NCBI GenBank assembly: GCA_025362495.1
Contig: JANYGI010000129.1
Location: forward strand, 1-51,012
Direction of reading: 5' to 3'
DNA from: Byssovorax sp.
GTDB lineage: Bacteria; Myxococcota_A; Polyangia; Polyangiales; Polyangiaceae
Length of the DNA stretch: 51,012 nucleotides
The notes below the pieces were generated by a model. It did no database searches, was not told the origin of the DNA, and worked only from the letters and a program-made list of their open reading frames with translations. A program made the translations under genes and the position numbers. This document shows, piece by piece, positions 18,912 to 26,867 of the stretch (positions within the stretch are counted from its first letter, which is position 1; each line of letters opens with the position of its first letter).

Positions 18912-18955
18912 CGCCGGAGCGTATCGTGATAGAGGTCGTTTGGATCAGGGCTTTG

Positions 18956-19105
18956 CGGAGCCAGCCGCGGATACCGCATCCGGCGGGGTACAACCCGATG
19001 ACGCAGCTCGTCCACGAGGACGATCTCGCGCGGGCCATCGTCGCCGCTTCGGCCGGCGAGGCGCGCGGCGTCTACGACGTGGCCGGCGGCGCGACGCTGT
19101 CTTTC
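18956..19105 (+). pseudogene. Remnant of an NAD-dependent epimerase/dehydratase (extended SDR)
   Basis: About 50 codons still read as the middle-to-late part of an extended short-chain dehydrogenase: a PRIPHPAGYNPMTQLVHEDD stretch (conserved substrate-loop and HxDD region), ARAIVAAS, and GVYDVAGGATLSF. The catalytic YxxxK region and the N-terminal Rossmann motif are absent, and downstream codons to the stop at 19285 have no family resemblance. It is therefore a decayed fragment, not a gene. The rest of the gap (19106-19335) holds nothing I can identify. Confidence 0.65.
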
Positions 19106-19335
19106 GCCGGGCCTTCGAATGGATCCCATCCTCTGGGAGCGGAGTGGCCCGACCGACAATTGAAGCATTGGTGCCCCGCTGTGGCGCGATGGACGCGCCC
19201 GCGCCGCGGGCTGCTTGTCGTCGGGCGAGAAGCGGAGTCGATCGGCCCAGGGGACATGAGGCCTCCGTGGGGTGAGCGACGGTAACAGGCGCGACCCGGG
19301 GAGGGAGCACCTTCGTTTTCGCGTCGAGAGTACGC

Positions 19336-20028
19336 TCAGCGGGCCGCGTTGAGCGTGCGCTTCGCCTTCTGGCACAGACCGATCACCAGGGCGTCAAGCC
19401 CGAACGCGAACTCGGCCTCTCCGTCGTGCGCGGCGAGGAGCGGCGCGACCTCGGCGAGCCGGGGGAACTCGTCGGGGGAGAGCGCCTCGTAGCCGGGTGT
19501 CGATACCTCGTCTCCGCGGGGCGGGCTCAGCCGGGAGAGCGTGTGACCGACGACGAAGGTGACCAGCACCTGCAGCGCGCTCACGCTCTCGTCGGGCGAG
19601 AACGCGCCACGGAGCAGGCCGAGGGCCGACTCCACGTGGCGCAGCGCTGCCGGCGTCACCGCGGGGCGCGTCACGAAGAGGGGGAGGGCGCCAGGGTGCT
19701 TCTGGAGCGCGCGCCGGAAGGCCCAGCCCATCTCGATCAGGCGCTCGCGGAACGAACCTCGGGCGGCGGGCGTCGGCATCGCGTCGAGGATCACCTCGAC
19801 CAGGCCGTCGAGCAGCGCGGCCTTGCTCGGCACGTGGTTGTAGAGCGACATGGCCTCGACGCCGAGCTCGGCGCCGATCCGCCGCATGCTCAGCGCTTCG
19901 AGGCCGCCCTCGTCGGCGAGCCGGAGCGCGGTCTCGAGGATCCGCGCGCGCGAGAGGGAGCCACGAGCCGGCCTCGGGGTGGGCTCGGGGATCGTTTTGG
20001 TTCTTGACGACACACCGACGTACACCAT
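19336..20028 (-). CDS. TetR-family transcriptional regulator (TetR_C type)
   Basis: 230 residues from ATG 20028; a longer in-frame start at 20178 would run into the divergent gene and adds Arg-rich shadow. The N-terminal helix-turn-helix domain (about residues 24-70) is clear: RARILETALRLADEGGLEAL, MRRIGAELGVEAMSLYNHVP, then KAALLDGLVEVILD. The C-terminal ligand-binding part resembles TetR_C. It is likely an autoregulated repressor: its start is 35 bases from that of the divergent M28 peptidase, with a TTAC-GCT-GTAA element between them. The inducer is unknown. Confidence 0.92.
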   Translation of the reverse strand: MVYVGVSSRTKTIPEPTPRPARGSLSRARILETALRLADEGGLEALSMRRIGAELGVEAMSLYNHVPSKAALLDGLVEVILDAMPTPAARGSFRERLIEMGWAFRRALQKHPGALPLFVTRPAVTPAALRHVESALGLLRGAFSPDESVSALQVLVTFVVGHTLSRLSPPRGDEVSTPGYEALSPDEFPRLAEVAPLLAAHDGEAEFAFGLDALVIGLCQKAKRTLNAAR

Positions 20029-20032
20029 AAGT

Positions 20033-20043
20033 TTACGCTGTAA
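20033..20043. promoter_or_regulatory. Candidate TetR operator in a divergent gap
   Basis: TTAC (20033-20036), GCT, GTAA (20040-20043) lies 5 bases before the TetR start and 20 bases before the peptidase start. TTAC-N3-GTAA palindromes are a common operator core of TetR-family regulators. It sits in a locally AT-rich patch, as promoters do here. The 4-base arms make this a modest call. Confidence 0.4.
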
Positions 20044-20063
20044 GTCAATGCGGAGGTGCACGG

Positions 20064-20957
20064 ATGCTGGTGATCGAAACCGGGCGGCGTGAGATGCAGT
20101 CGGCAGCGCGGGGACGCGGGGCCGTCGAGATCGACGAAGGCGAGCTGCGCGAGCACGTGGGGTGGCTGTCGACGCCACGGCATATCCAGGCGCAGCCGCG
20201 GGAAAATCGGCGGATCGGGGATCGCCTCGGCGATCTCCTGGCGAGCTTCGGTCACCGGGTGGAGATCCAGGGGCCGTATCGCAACGTGATCGCCCATCCC
20301 CTCGATCCCGGCCCGTGCACGCTGATCTGCGCCCACTACGACAGCGTGCCTTTCACGCCGGGCGCGGACGACAATGGAAGCGGGGTCGCGGCGCTGCTGG
20401 CCTGCGCCCGCGCCCTCGCGCGCCCCGGCCCCGGGCAGCGGCGCAACGTGGCCTTCGTGGCCTTCAACGGCGAAGAGGACGGGATGCTCGGCAGCAGCGA
20501 TTTCGTCGACGCCTTTCTCCCCGCGCGGAGCCTGGTGGTCGAGCGCGCGCACGTGCTCGAGATGATCGGCTTCTGCTCGCACGAGCGCGGATCGCAGCGC
20601 CGGCCGGTGAAGGTGCCGATCCCCATGCCCGACGTCGGCGATTTCCTCGGGCTCCTCGGCAGCGGCGGCTCCAACCGGATGGTGAACGATCTCGTGCGGA
20701 CCGCCGAGGCAGCGACACCCGATCTCCATGTGGTCGGGTTGAAGACCTACTGCGCCGTCGATCGGCTGCTCCCGGTGCTGCACCGGAGCGATCACTCCCC
20801 GTTCTGGAAGGCGGGGATCCCCTCGGTGCTCTGGACTGACACGGCCGAGTTTCGCAACGCCAACTATCATGGATCCGGGGATCGGCCGGCGACGCTCGAC
20901 TACGGTTTCCTGCGGCGGGTGACGGCGCTGCTCGTCGCGAGCGCGTCCGCGACCTGA
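20064..20957 (+). CDS. M28-family zinc metallopeptidase
   Basis: 297 residues; GGAGGT lies 6 bases before the ATG at 20064. The di-zinc ligand set of M28 aminopeptidases is visible in order: His in CAHYDSV (about 91), Asp in GADDNGSGVAAL (about 103), the catalytic Glu pair in FNGEEDGMLGS (about 137), a Glu in HVLEMIG, and a late His in HRSDHSPFWK. No signal peptide, so it is predicted cytoplasmic, unlike many secreted M28 enzymes. It would cleave N-terminal residues from peptides or act on a related amide. Divergent from and probably controlled by the TetR gene; 53 bases upstream of the dynamin-like gene on the same strand. Confidence 0.92.
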   Translation: MLVIETGRREMQSAARGRGAVEIDEGELREHVGWLSTPRHIQAQPRENRRIGDRLGDLLASFGHRVEIQGPYRNVIAHPLDPGPCTLICAHYDSVPFTPGADDNGSGVAALLACARALARPGPGQRRNVAFVAFNGEEDGMLGSSDFVDAFLPARSLVVERAHVLEMIGFCSHERGSQRRPVKVPIPMPDVGDFLGLLGSGGSNRMVNDLVRTAEAATPDLHVVGLKTYCAVDRLLPVLHRSDHSPFWKAGIPSVLWTDTAEFRNANYHGSGDRPATLDYGFLRRVTALLVASASAT

Positions 20958-21010
20958 ACGATCCGTTCGGGATGGCCAGCATGGCCGCGGGTCGATTACG
21001 GTAGCTCGCC

Positions 21011-23638
21011 ATGTGGAGCCCCGAAGGCCGTAAAGCGAACGCCGCCGAGCTGCGCCAGGTCGCAGACAAGATCCTCCGCTATCGCCAGCTCACCGACAGG
21101 TTCGCGAGCTACTTCCAGGCCGAGAGCGACAACGCCCGCCAGCTCCGCGAGCTGCGCGGGCGCTTCGAGGATCTGCGTGCGCGCAGCCTCGATCGCGAGA
21201 AGCGGCTCGCCAAGGGCGTCGTGAAGATCGGCGTCGTCGGCCTGGAAAAGCAGGGCAAGAGCGCGTTCCTCTCGGCGTGGCTCAAGAGCGAGAAGCTCCT
21301 CCCGAGCGAGGCCGAGCGCTGCACGTGGAGCACGACGGTGGTCGAGCCGAGCGAGGCCGGGCAGTTCGAGGCGGTCGTCACCTACTACGCCGAGGACGAG
21401 TTCAAGCAGCGCATCCAGAGCTACTTCGACGCGCTCGAGCCGGGCAGCGTCGAGCGCTGGCAGGGGCTCAACGCCTCGGAGATCCTGCGCATGAAGGCCG
21501 CGTTCAAGGCCCGCGAGGGCTTCGAGGTCGACGATCCCGATCGCGCCGGGCGCCGCGAGCAGACCTCGCTCGCCGAGCTCAACGACATCGCGGCAGGCCT
21601 GTCTGACATCAAATCGCGGCTCGGCAAAGCGCCCGAGACGATCATCGCCACCAGCCTCGACGAGCTCGCCGAGAAGATCCGCCCGTTCATCGCGCTGAAG
21701 GACACGCGCAACGGGAACCGGCCGTACCCCGGCGTGCGCGCGGTCAAGCTCGTGGCGGTGATGATCCCGGTCGAGGGCGCGATGCCCGGCGTGGTGCTGA
21801 TGGATCTGCCCGGCATCGACGCGCCGTCGGACAAGGCGCGGCGCGACACCGAGGACGCGCTCACCAACGAGGTCGACGTCACCATCTTCGTGAAAGACGT
21901 GACCCGGCCCTCGCTGGTCCGGAACGAGATCGAGCTCCTGCGCACGGTGCAGTCGGCCGACCGCAGCATCTCGCTCAAGGATCGGATCTTCGTGGTGCTG
22001 ACCAAGATCGATCTGTTCGATCGGCCCGACGAGAACGGCAACTGGCACTGGTCGCTCGCGGCGCGGAACTTCCGCGAGCAGGGGGTCGAGCGCGTGTTCC
22101 CGTACTCGAAGATCTGGGTCCACCAGGGCCCGGAGCTGGCGCACCCCGTCGCCAAGCAGCTCATGGATTTCTACGGCTCGACCACGCCGGTCCACGGGCT
22201 CGAGCGCCTCAAGGAGGCGGTGCTCCACTACCTCAACACCGACGTGGAAGCCCTCGATCGCAAGGTGATCTCCGGCGTGCACGCCGAGTTCGCCGAGCTC
22301 GAGGTGCGCCTCCGCGGGCTGCTCGTGACGGTCAAGGACAGCCTCTCGGATCGGGAGTTCGAGCGGCGCGCCGAGCAGGTGTTCGACCTTCATTTCGAGC
22401 ACATCCAGGCCGGCGAGGATCCGAGGGGGCTCCTGCCCGAGATCAGGAAGGGCCTCTCGGCCTTCATGGATCTCGAGATGAGCGAGTCGCAGCGGCTGGC
22501 CCGCGCCGAGCGCGCCGACGTGCGCATCGATCAGATCCGCGCCGATCTCCTGCTGCGCCTCACGCCCGAGGAGGCCGAGGCCAAGCGTCGCCAGATGCCG
22601 AGCCCCGGCCTGATGAATGAGACCGCCGTCGAGATCGAGATGCGCAAGCAGATGCGCGAGCGCGTCGCGGCCCGCATCGCCGGCCTCGGCGAGGACTTCC
22701 GCAACACCGCGCGCGACAGCGTCGAGCGGATGCTGACCGAGATGTTCGTCAAGGCCTCGTACGAGGGCGGGCGCCTGGAAGTGCTGCTCCCGCCGGGCAA
22801 GGCGCTGATCGAGCGCATCGATCAGCTCGGGCGATCTGGCCACGTGTCCGAGAGCGTCGTGCGCTACCAGAACAACGAGATGGCCAAGGCCGACGTCGCG
22901 TTCGAGGTGCTCTCGCGCTACTTCGCGCGGCAGATCGTGGACATCCTCGACGCGACCGATCCCGGCGATCGCGAGATCCGCGAGCGCGAGATGCGCGGGC
23001 TCGAGCAGTTCTTCGGGATGGGGATCGCCGACAAAGCGCAGGGCGCGCAGACTGCCGCGCCGGCCGCGTCGGCGGGCGGGATGCTCGGCTCGGTCAAGGC
23101 CAAGCTCGGCTTCGGCGAGACGGCCGAGGGCGTCGCGGCGGCGGCGCCGATCGGCGGGTTCCCCACGGCGGGCAGCGCGACGCCGATGGCCGCCGCGAAG
23201 CCCGTGGCCGCGCCCGCGGCCGGCGCGACGCGCGTGACGACGACGCGGGTCACGTCGCCCGAGCCGACGGCGGCGCCGACGTCGACGCGCGACTGGACGA
23301 AGATGATCGCCCGCGTGAAAGAGGACGTGGAGCGGATCTGCAACTTCCTCGAGGCGCTGGCGAAGCACCCGCGCGGCCTGCAGAAATATCACGAGGAGGC
23401 GGTGCGCACCGTCCACGACTCGTGGATCGATCGCGAGGGCGAGCAGTCGCTCCGGCGCTGGGTGCGGAGCGAGTGCTCGCGGATCTGGCCGCACAAATTC
23501 TCGGCGATCGACGCCGAGAAAGACCGCGCGCGCGCCGACATCGAGTCGCTCGAAGAGCTGTTCGGCGGCGAGCGCAAGGCCTCCGCGGCGCCGGTGAACG
23601 GCGCGCCCGAGGCCTCGGCCGCGCGGTCGGGGGTCTGA
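21011..23638 (+). CDS. Dynamin-like large GTPase
   Basis: 875 residues. A 70-residue helical N-terminus leads into a GTPase domain with G1 GLEKQGKS (about 77-84), a G2 threonine in CTWSTTVVEPS, G3 DLPGID (about 262) and G4 TKID (about 331). Residues 400-690 are long charged helices as in a dynamin stalk. An Ala/Pro/Thr-rich linker (about 690-755, e.g. AAPAAGATRVTTTRV) precedes a final helical region (TKMIARVKEDVERICNFLEA). No transmembrane helix. GTPases of this class remodel membranes or assemble on surfaces. The next gene begins 3 bases after the stop, so the two products almost certainly work together. Confidence 0.9.
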   Translation: MWSPEGRKANAAELRQVADKILRYRQLTDRFASYFQAESDNARQLRELRGRFEDLRARSLDREKRLAKGVVKIGVVGLEKQGKSAFLSAWLKSEKLLPSEAERCTWSTTVVEPSEAGQFEAVVTYYAEDEFKQRIQSYFDALEPGSVERWQGLNASEILRMKAAFKAREGFEVDDPDRAGRREQTSLAELNDIAAGLSDIKSRLGKAPETIIATSLDELAEKIRPFIALKDTRNGNRPYPGVRAVKLVAVMIPVEGAMPGVVLMDLPGIDAPSDKARRDTEDALTNEVDVTIFVKDVTRPSLVRNEIELLRTVQSADRSISLKDRIFVVLTKIDLFDRPDENGNWHWSLAARNFREQGVERVFPYSKIWVHQGPELAHPVAKQLMDFYGSTTPVHGLERLKEAVLHYLNTDVEALDRKVISGVHAEFAELEVRLRGLLVTVKDSLSDREFERRAEQVFDLHFEHIQAGEDPRGLLPEIRKGLSAFMDLEMSESQRLARAERADVRIDQIRADLLLRLTPEEAEAKRRQMPSPGLMNETAVEIEMRKQMRERVAARIAGLGEDFRNTARDSVERMLTEMFVKASYEGGRLEVLLPPGKALIERIDQLGRSGHVSESVVRYQNNEMAKADVAFEVLSRYFARQIVDILDATDPGDREIREREMRGLEQFFGMGIADKAQGAQTAAPAASAGGMLGSVKAKLGFGETAEGVAAAAPIGGFPTAGSATPMAAAKPVAAPAAGATRVTTTRVTSPEPTAAPTSTRDWTKMIARVKEDVERICNFLEALAKHPRGLQKYHEEAVRTVHDSWIDREGEQSLRRWVRSECSRIWPHKFSAIDAEKDRARADIESLEELFGGERKASAAPVNGAPEASAARSGV

Positions 23639-23641
23639 GCG

Positions 23642-25612
23642 ATGGCCTGGGATCTCGAGCGCCTCGGCAGCTACGTCCGCTTTTACCTCACGGTGAAGAC
23701 CCAGCTCAACGCCGCCTGGGAGAACCTCGATCGCACTCATGCCGCGCTGAAAGAGGCGCTCGCGCCGTTCGCGGAGCCGCTCGCGCCGGTGGAGGCGACG
23801 GCGCTGATCGAGGCGCTCAAGGCGGCTCCGGTGTTCCGCGAGCGCCTGGCCGAGCTGTGGGCGCCCGAGGATCTCGCGGCGCTGTCCGAGCTCAACGACG
23901 TGTACGAGGTCGTCGGGCGCTTCAGCTTCCAGGGCGAGGACAACCGCAACCTCGCACGGGTGCAGTCGCTGGTGTCGGGGGCGCGCAACGAGATCGTCAA
24001 CCAGCGCGGGCGCGTCACGGATCTCCTTCGTTTACCGGGCCTCGGGCGCGCGGCAGCGGCGCGCCTCGCGGCGCAAGAGGCGACGCGCGCGGCGACCGAG
24101 CTGCGCGAGAAGACAGCGCTGTTCGAGCCGCTCGCCGAGGCCGTCAACGTCCGCGCGCGCCAGACGATCGAGGCGACGCGCGCGGTGCCGATCCCCGACC
24201 TCTCGTCGGCGGACACCGCGGGCGACGAGTACAAGCGCTACGCCGCGAAGGTCGATCAGGTCTATCAGACCTGCGTGCCTTTCCTGCGCAAGGCCATCAG
24301 CTCGCTTTATGGCTTCGTCGGCTGCGAGCCGACCGCGACCTGGCCCGACGCGCTGCCGCTCGAGCGCGCGCTCCCCGCCGAGCTCTGCTCGGTGCCGCCG
24401 GCCGACTCGCCCGACTGGATGGCCGCGCGCACCAGCCTGAAGCAGCTCGCCGAGGAAGAGATCCAGCTCGGCCGCGCGCGGGAGGAGATCACCACGGCCG
24501 CCGCGCGGATCGAGGGCGAGATGGCCGCCGCCGCGATGAAGGACAAGGAGATCGAGATCGAGATCCTCTCGACCACGGCGATCGTCGACTACGTGTTCGC
24601 GGCCGAGCAGGCCGAGGCCGCGCACCAGGCGCTGCCGGCGCTCGAGCAGCAGCGCGCGCTCCGCCTGCACACCAGCGGCGAGGTCTCGCAGCGGCACCGG
24701 GTGATCGAAGAGTCGATCCGCCTCCTCGACGACGAGCTCCGCGCGCGCAGCGAGGAGATCGCGGCGATCGCGGCGCGGCTCGAGGCCGAGCGAAAGTCGG
24801 AGCCGGTGCTCTTCGGCAAGGACGAGTGGCGCGGTCGCGTCGGCGATCTCGAGGCCGAGCTCGAAGCGCGGCGGGTCGCGTTCGGGCAGCGGAAAACGGC
24901 CCTGAATCAGCACAAGATCGAGCTGTCGGCGGTGTCGGTGCAGGTGCAGACCGAGCAGGCGCAGAGCGGCCTCGTCGATCGCCAGGTCGAGAGCATGCAG
25001 GCTCGCCTCGCGACGCTGACGCGGACGCTGCGCGAGATGGAAGCGGCGCTCGGCGGCGCGCGGCCGGCGCGGCCCGTCACGGTGGCGGAGGCGCAGTCGG
25101 CGCTGGCGACGCTGCAGCAGGGGAGGATCGATCTCGGGCAGCGGGTGGAGCGGCTGAAGGCCGAGACGCGACGCCAGAAGGAAGAGGCCGTGCGCATCCT
25201 CGGGCGGATGAAGCAGCTCAGCGTCGAGCGACAGCAGGTGGCGGCGATGCTCCAGAACGCCGAGGTCTCGGCGACCGAGGGGCACGAGGCGGCGCTGAAG
25301 CAGCTCGCGGCCCAGCGGCGCGCGGCCGTCGAGCGCCACGTGAGCGAGGTGCTGGGCACGCTCGAGAAATCGCTGACGCTGGTGGGGCAGGTCTTCATCG
25401 ATCCGGCGCGCGAGGCGCTGGCGAAGAGCTGCGCGCCGAAGACCGAGATCGCGGCGGCGGTGCTCGAGAACGCCGAGAAGGTCGCGCCGCTGGTGGAGAA
25501 GCTCCACCACGATCTCACGCCGGAGCTGCTCGCGCAGGACGCGACGCTGGGCCAGCTCCAGCGCGAGTTCTGCGACGTGGCGTTGACGGCGTGCAAGACG
25601 GCCTGGGGTTGA
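23642..25612 (+). CDS. Large coiled-coil protein partnered with the dynamin-like GTPase
   Basis: 656 residues, no family recognised. Residues 1-260 are helical but not heptad-like and include a distinctive aromatic segment (LGSYVRFYLTVKTQL) and LRKAISSLYGFVGCEP. Residues 265-560 are long coiled coil (EEEIQLGRAREEITTAAARI; LEAELEARRVAFGQRKTALN). The C-terminal 90 residues form a separate helical part (LTLVGQVFIDPAREALAKSC). No signal peptide or membrane segment. It begins 3 bases after the dynamin-like gene and is likely translated from the same mRNA. A hairpin at 25652-25671 follows. I infer a structural partner or effector of the GTPase; the function is unknown. Confidence 0.87.
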   Translation: MAWDLERLGSYVRFYLTVKTQLNAAWENLDRTHAALKEALAPFAEPLAPVEATALIEALKAAPVFRERLAELWAPEDLAALSELNDVYEVVGRFSFQGEDNRNLARVQSLVSGARNEIVNQRGRVTDLLRLPGLGRAAAARLAAQEATRAATELREKTALFEPLAEAVNVRARQTIEATRAVPIPDLSSADTAGDEYKRYAAKVDQVYQTCVPFLRKAISSLYGFVGCEPTATWPDALPLERALPAELCSVPPADSPDWMAARTSLKQLAEEEIQLGRAREEITTAAARIEGEMAAAAMKDKEIEIEILSTTAIVDYVFAAEQAEAAHQALPALEQQRALRLHTSGEVSQRHRVIEESIRLLDDELRARSEEIAAIAARLEAERKSEPVLFGKDEWRGRVGDLEAELEARRVAFGQRKTALNQHKIELSAVSVQVQTEQAQSGLVDRQVESMQARLATLTRTLREMEAALGGARPARPVTVAEAQSALATLQQGRIDLGQRVERLKAETRRQKEEAVRILGRMKQLSVERQQVAAMLQNAEVSATEGHEAALKQLAAQRRAAVERHVSEVLGTLEKSLTLVGQVFIDPAREALAKSCAPKTEIAAAVLENAEKVAPLVEKLHHDLTPELLAQDATLGQLQREFCDVALTACKTAWG

Positions 25613-25651
25613 GCGGGGCGGCGTCGCCTCGCGGGCGAGCGGCTACATGGG

Positions 25652-25671
25652 TCGGCGCGGGGGCGCGCCGA
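25652..25671 (+). terminator. Perfect 8-bp GC hairpin after the GTPase/coiled-coil pair
   Basis: TCGGCGCG (25652-25659), loop GGGG, CGCGCCGA (25664-25671), in the 73-base gap before cfa. No T tract follows. It may end or attenuate the upstream transcript, and it argues against starting cfa at the earlier GTG-type codon at 25647. Confidence 0.45.
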
Positions 25672-25685
25672 GCGACGGGGTGAGC

Positions 25686-26828
25686 ATGAGTGGAACAAGC
25701 GGTGATGCGCGGGCCGAAGGGCTCGTGCGGGAGATCTTCGCGTCGGCCGGCGTCGGCGTCGACGGTCACAATCCGGGGGATATCCAGATCAAGAACCCTG
25801 GCTTCTACGGGCGATTCGTGCGCGAGGCCTCGATTGGCCTCGGCGAGTCGTACATGGATGAATGGTGGGAGTGCGACGCTCTCGAGGTCTTCATCGAGAA
25901 GCTCCTGCGGGTGGACATCAAGAAGAAGATCGCCGGGAGCTGGCGGCTCAAGCTGCTGACGGTGCAGGCCTATCTCACCAACATGCAGAGCAGGGCCCGG
26001 GCGAAGCAGATCGCCGAGAAGCACTACGATCTCGGCAACGATCTCTACAAGGTGATGCTCGACGAGCGCCTGGTCTACACCTGCGGTTACTGGAAGGACG
26101 CGAAGACGCTCCAGGAGGCCCAGGACGCCAAGCTCGATCTGGTGTGCCGCAAGGCCCGTTTACAGCCCGGGATGCGGGTGCTCGACATCGGGTGTGGCTT
26201 CGGCGGCTTCGCGATCTACGCGGCGCAGAAGCACGGCTGCGAGGTCGTCGGCGTGACGGTCTCGGTGGAGCAGCAGAAGCTGGCGATCGAGAAGGTGAAA
26301 GAGGCCAGGGTCCCGGTGGAGATCCGGCTCCAGGACTACCGGAGCGTGGTTGGCAGCTTCGATGCGGTGGCCTCGATGGGGATGTTCGAGCACGTGGGGT
26401 GGCGCAACTACCGGGCTTTCATGGAGGTCGCCCATCGTTGCCTGAAGAAGGAGGGGACGGTCGTGCTCCACACGGTCGGGAGCAACGAGTACCAGACCCA
26501 CGGGATACCGTTCTTCGAGAAGCACCTGTTCCCGAACTCGGCCTCTCCGTCGCTGGGGCAGCTCGGCGACGCGATGGAGAACCTCTTCGTGCTGGAGGAC
26601 CTTCACAACATCGGGCCGGACTACAACCCGACGCTGCTGGCCTGGTGGAAGAATTTCGAGGCCGGGTATCCCACGCTCGATCAGAAGCGGTACGACCGGC
26701 GGTTCTGGCGGATGTGGCGGTTCTATTTGCTCGCCGCGGCGGGCGCGGTGGCCGCGCGGGAGTCGCAGCTCTGGCAGCTCGTGCTGTCGCCCCTTGGGCG
26801 GAAGCAGGGGCAGGTGCGGTTCTCGTAG
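25686..26828 (+). CDS. cfa: Cyclopropane-fatty-acyl-phospholipid synthase
   Basis: 380 residues from ATG 25686 (GGGGTGAG upstream), similar to E. coli Cfa (382). The enzyme transfers a methylene from S-adenosylmethionine to the double bond of membrane phospholipid acyl chains. The N-terminal lipid-binding helical part (GESYMDEWWECDALEVFIEK) precedes the methyltransferase domain with the SAM motif VLDIGCGFGGFAIYAA, the family segment KHYDLGNDLYKVML, the conserved YTCGYW, and the active-site region MGMFEHVG. The C-terminus (FWRMWRFYLLAAAGAVAARE) is typical. The product acts at the inner membrane, commonly under stress or stationary phase. Confidence 0.96.
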   Translation: MSGTSGDARAEGLVREIFASAGVGVDGHNPGDIQIKNPGFYGRFVREASIGLGESYMDEWWECDALEVFIEKLLRVDIKKKIAGSWRLKLLTVQAYLTNMQSRARAKQIAEKHYDLGNDLYKVMLDERLVYTCGYWKDAKTLQEAQDAKLDLVCRKARLQPGMRVLDIGCGFGGFAIYAAQKHGCEVVGVTVSVEQQKLAIEKVKEARVPVEIRLQDYRSVVGSFDAVASMGMFEHVGWRNYRAFMEVAHRCLKKEGTVVLHTVGSNEYQTHGIPFFEKHLFPNSASPSLGQLGDAMENLFVLEDLHNIGPDYNPTLLAWWKNFEAGYPTLDQKRYDRRFWRMWRFYLLAAAGAVAARESQLWQLVLSPLGRKQGQVRFS

Positions 26829-26867
26829 AGAGGCTGTCGGGGCGGCTCGCTCGCGGCGGGCCGGCTC

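Noticed and set aside
20996-23740. Minus-strand open frame of 914 codons opposite the dynamin-like GTPase
   Set aside because: The plus strand has clear GTPase motifs. The minus frame is Leu/Arg/His/Asp-rich shadow.
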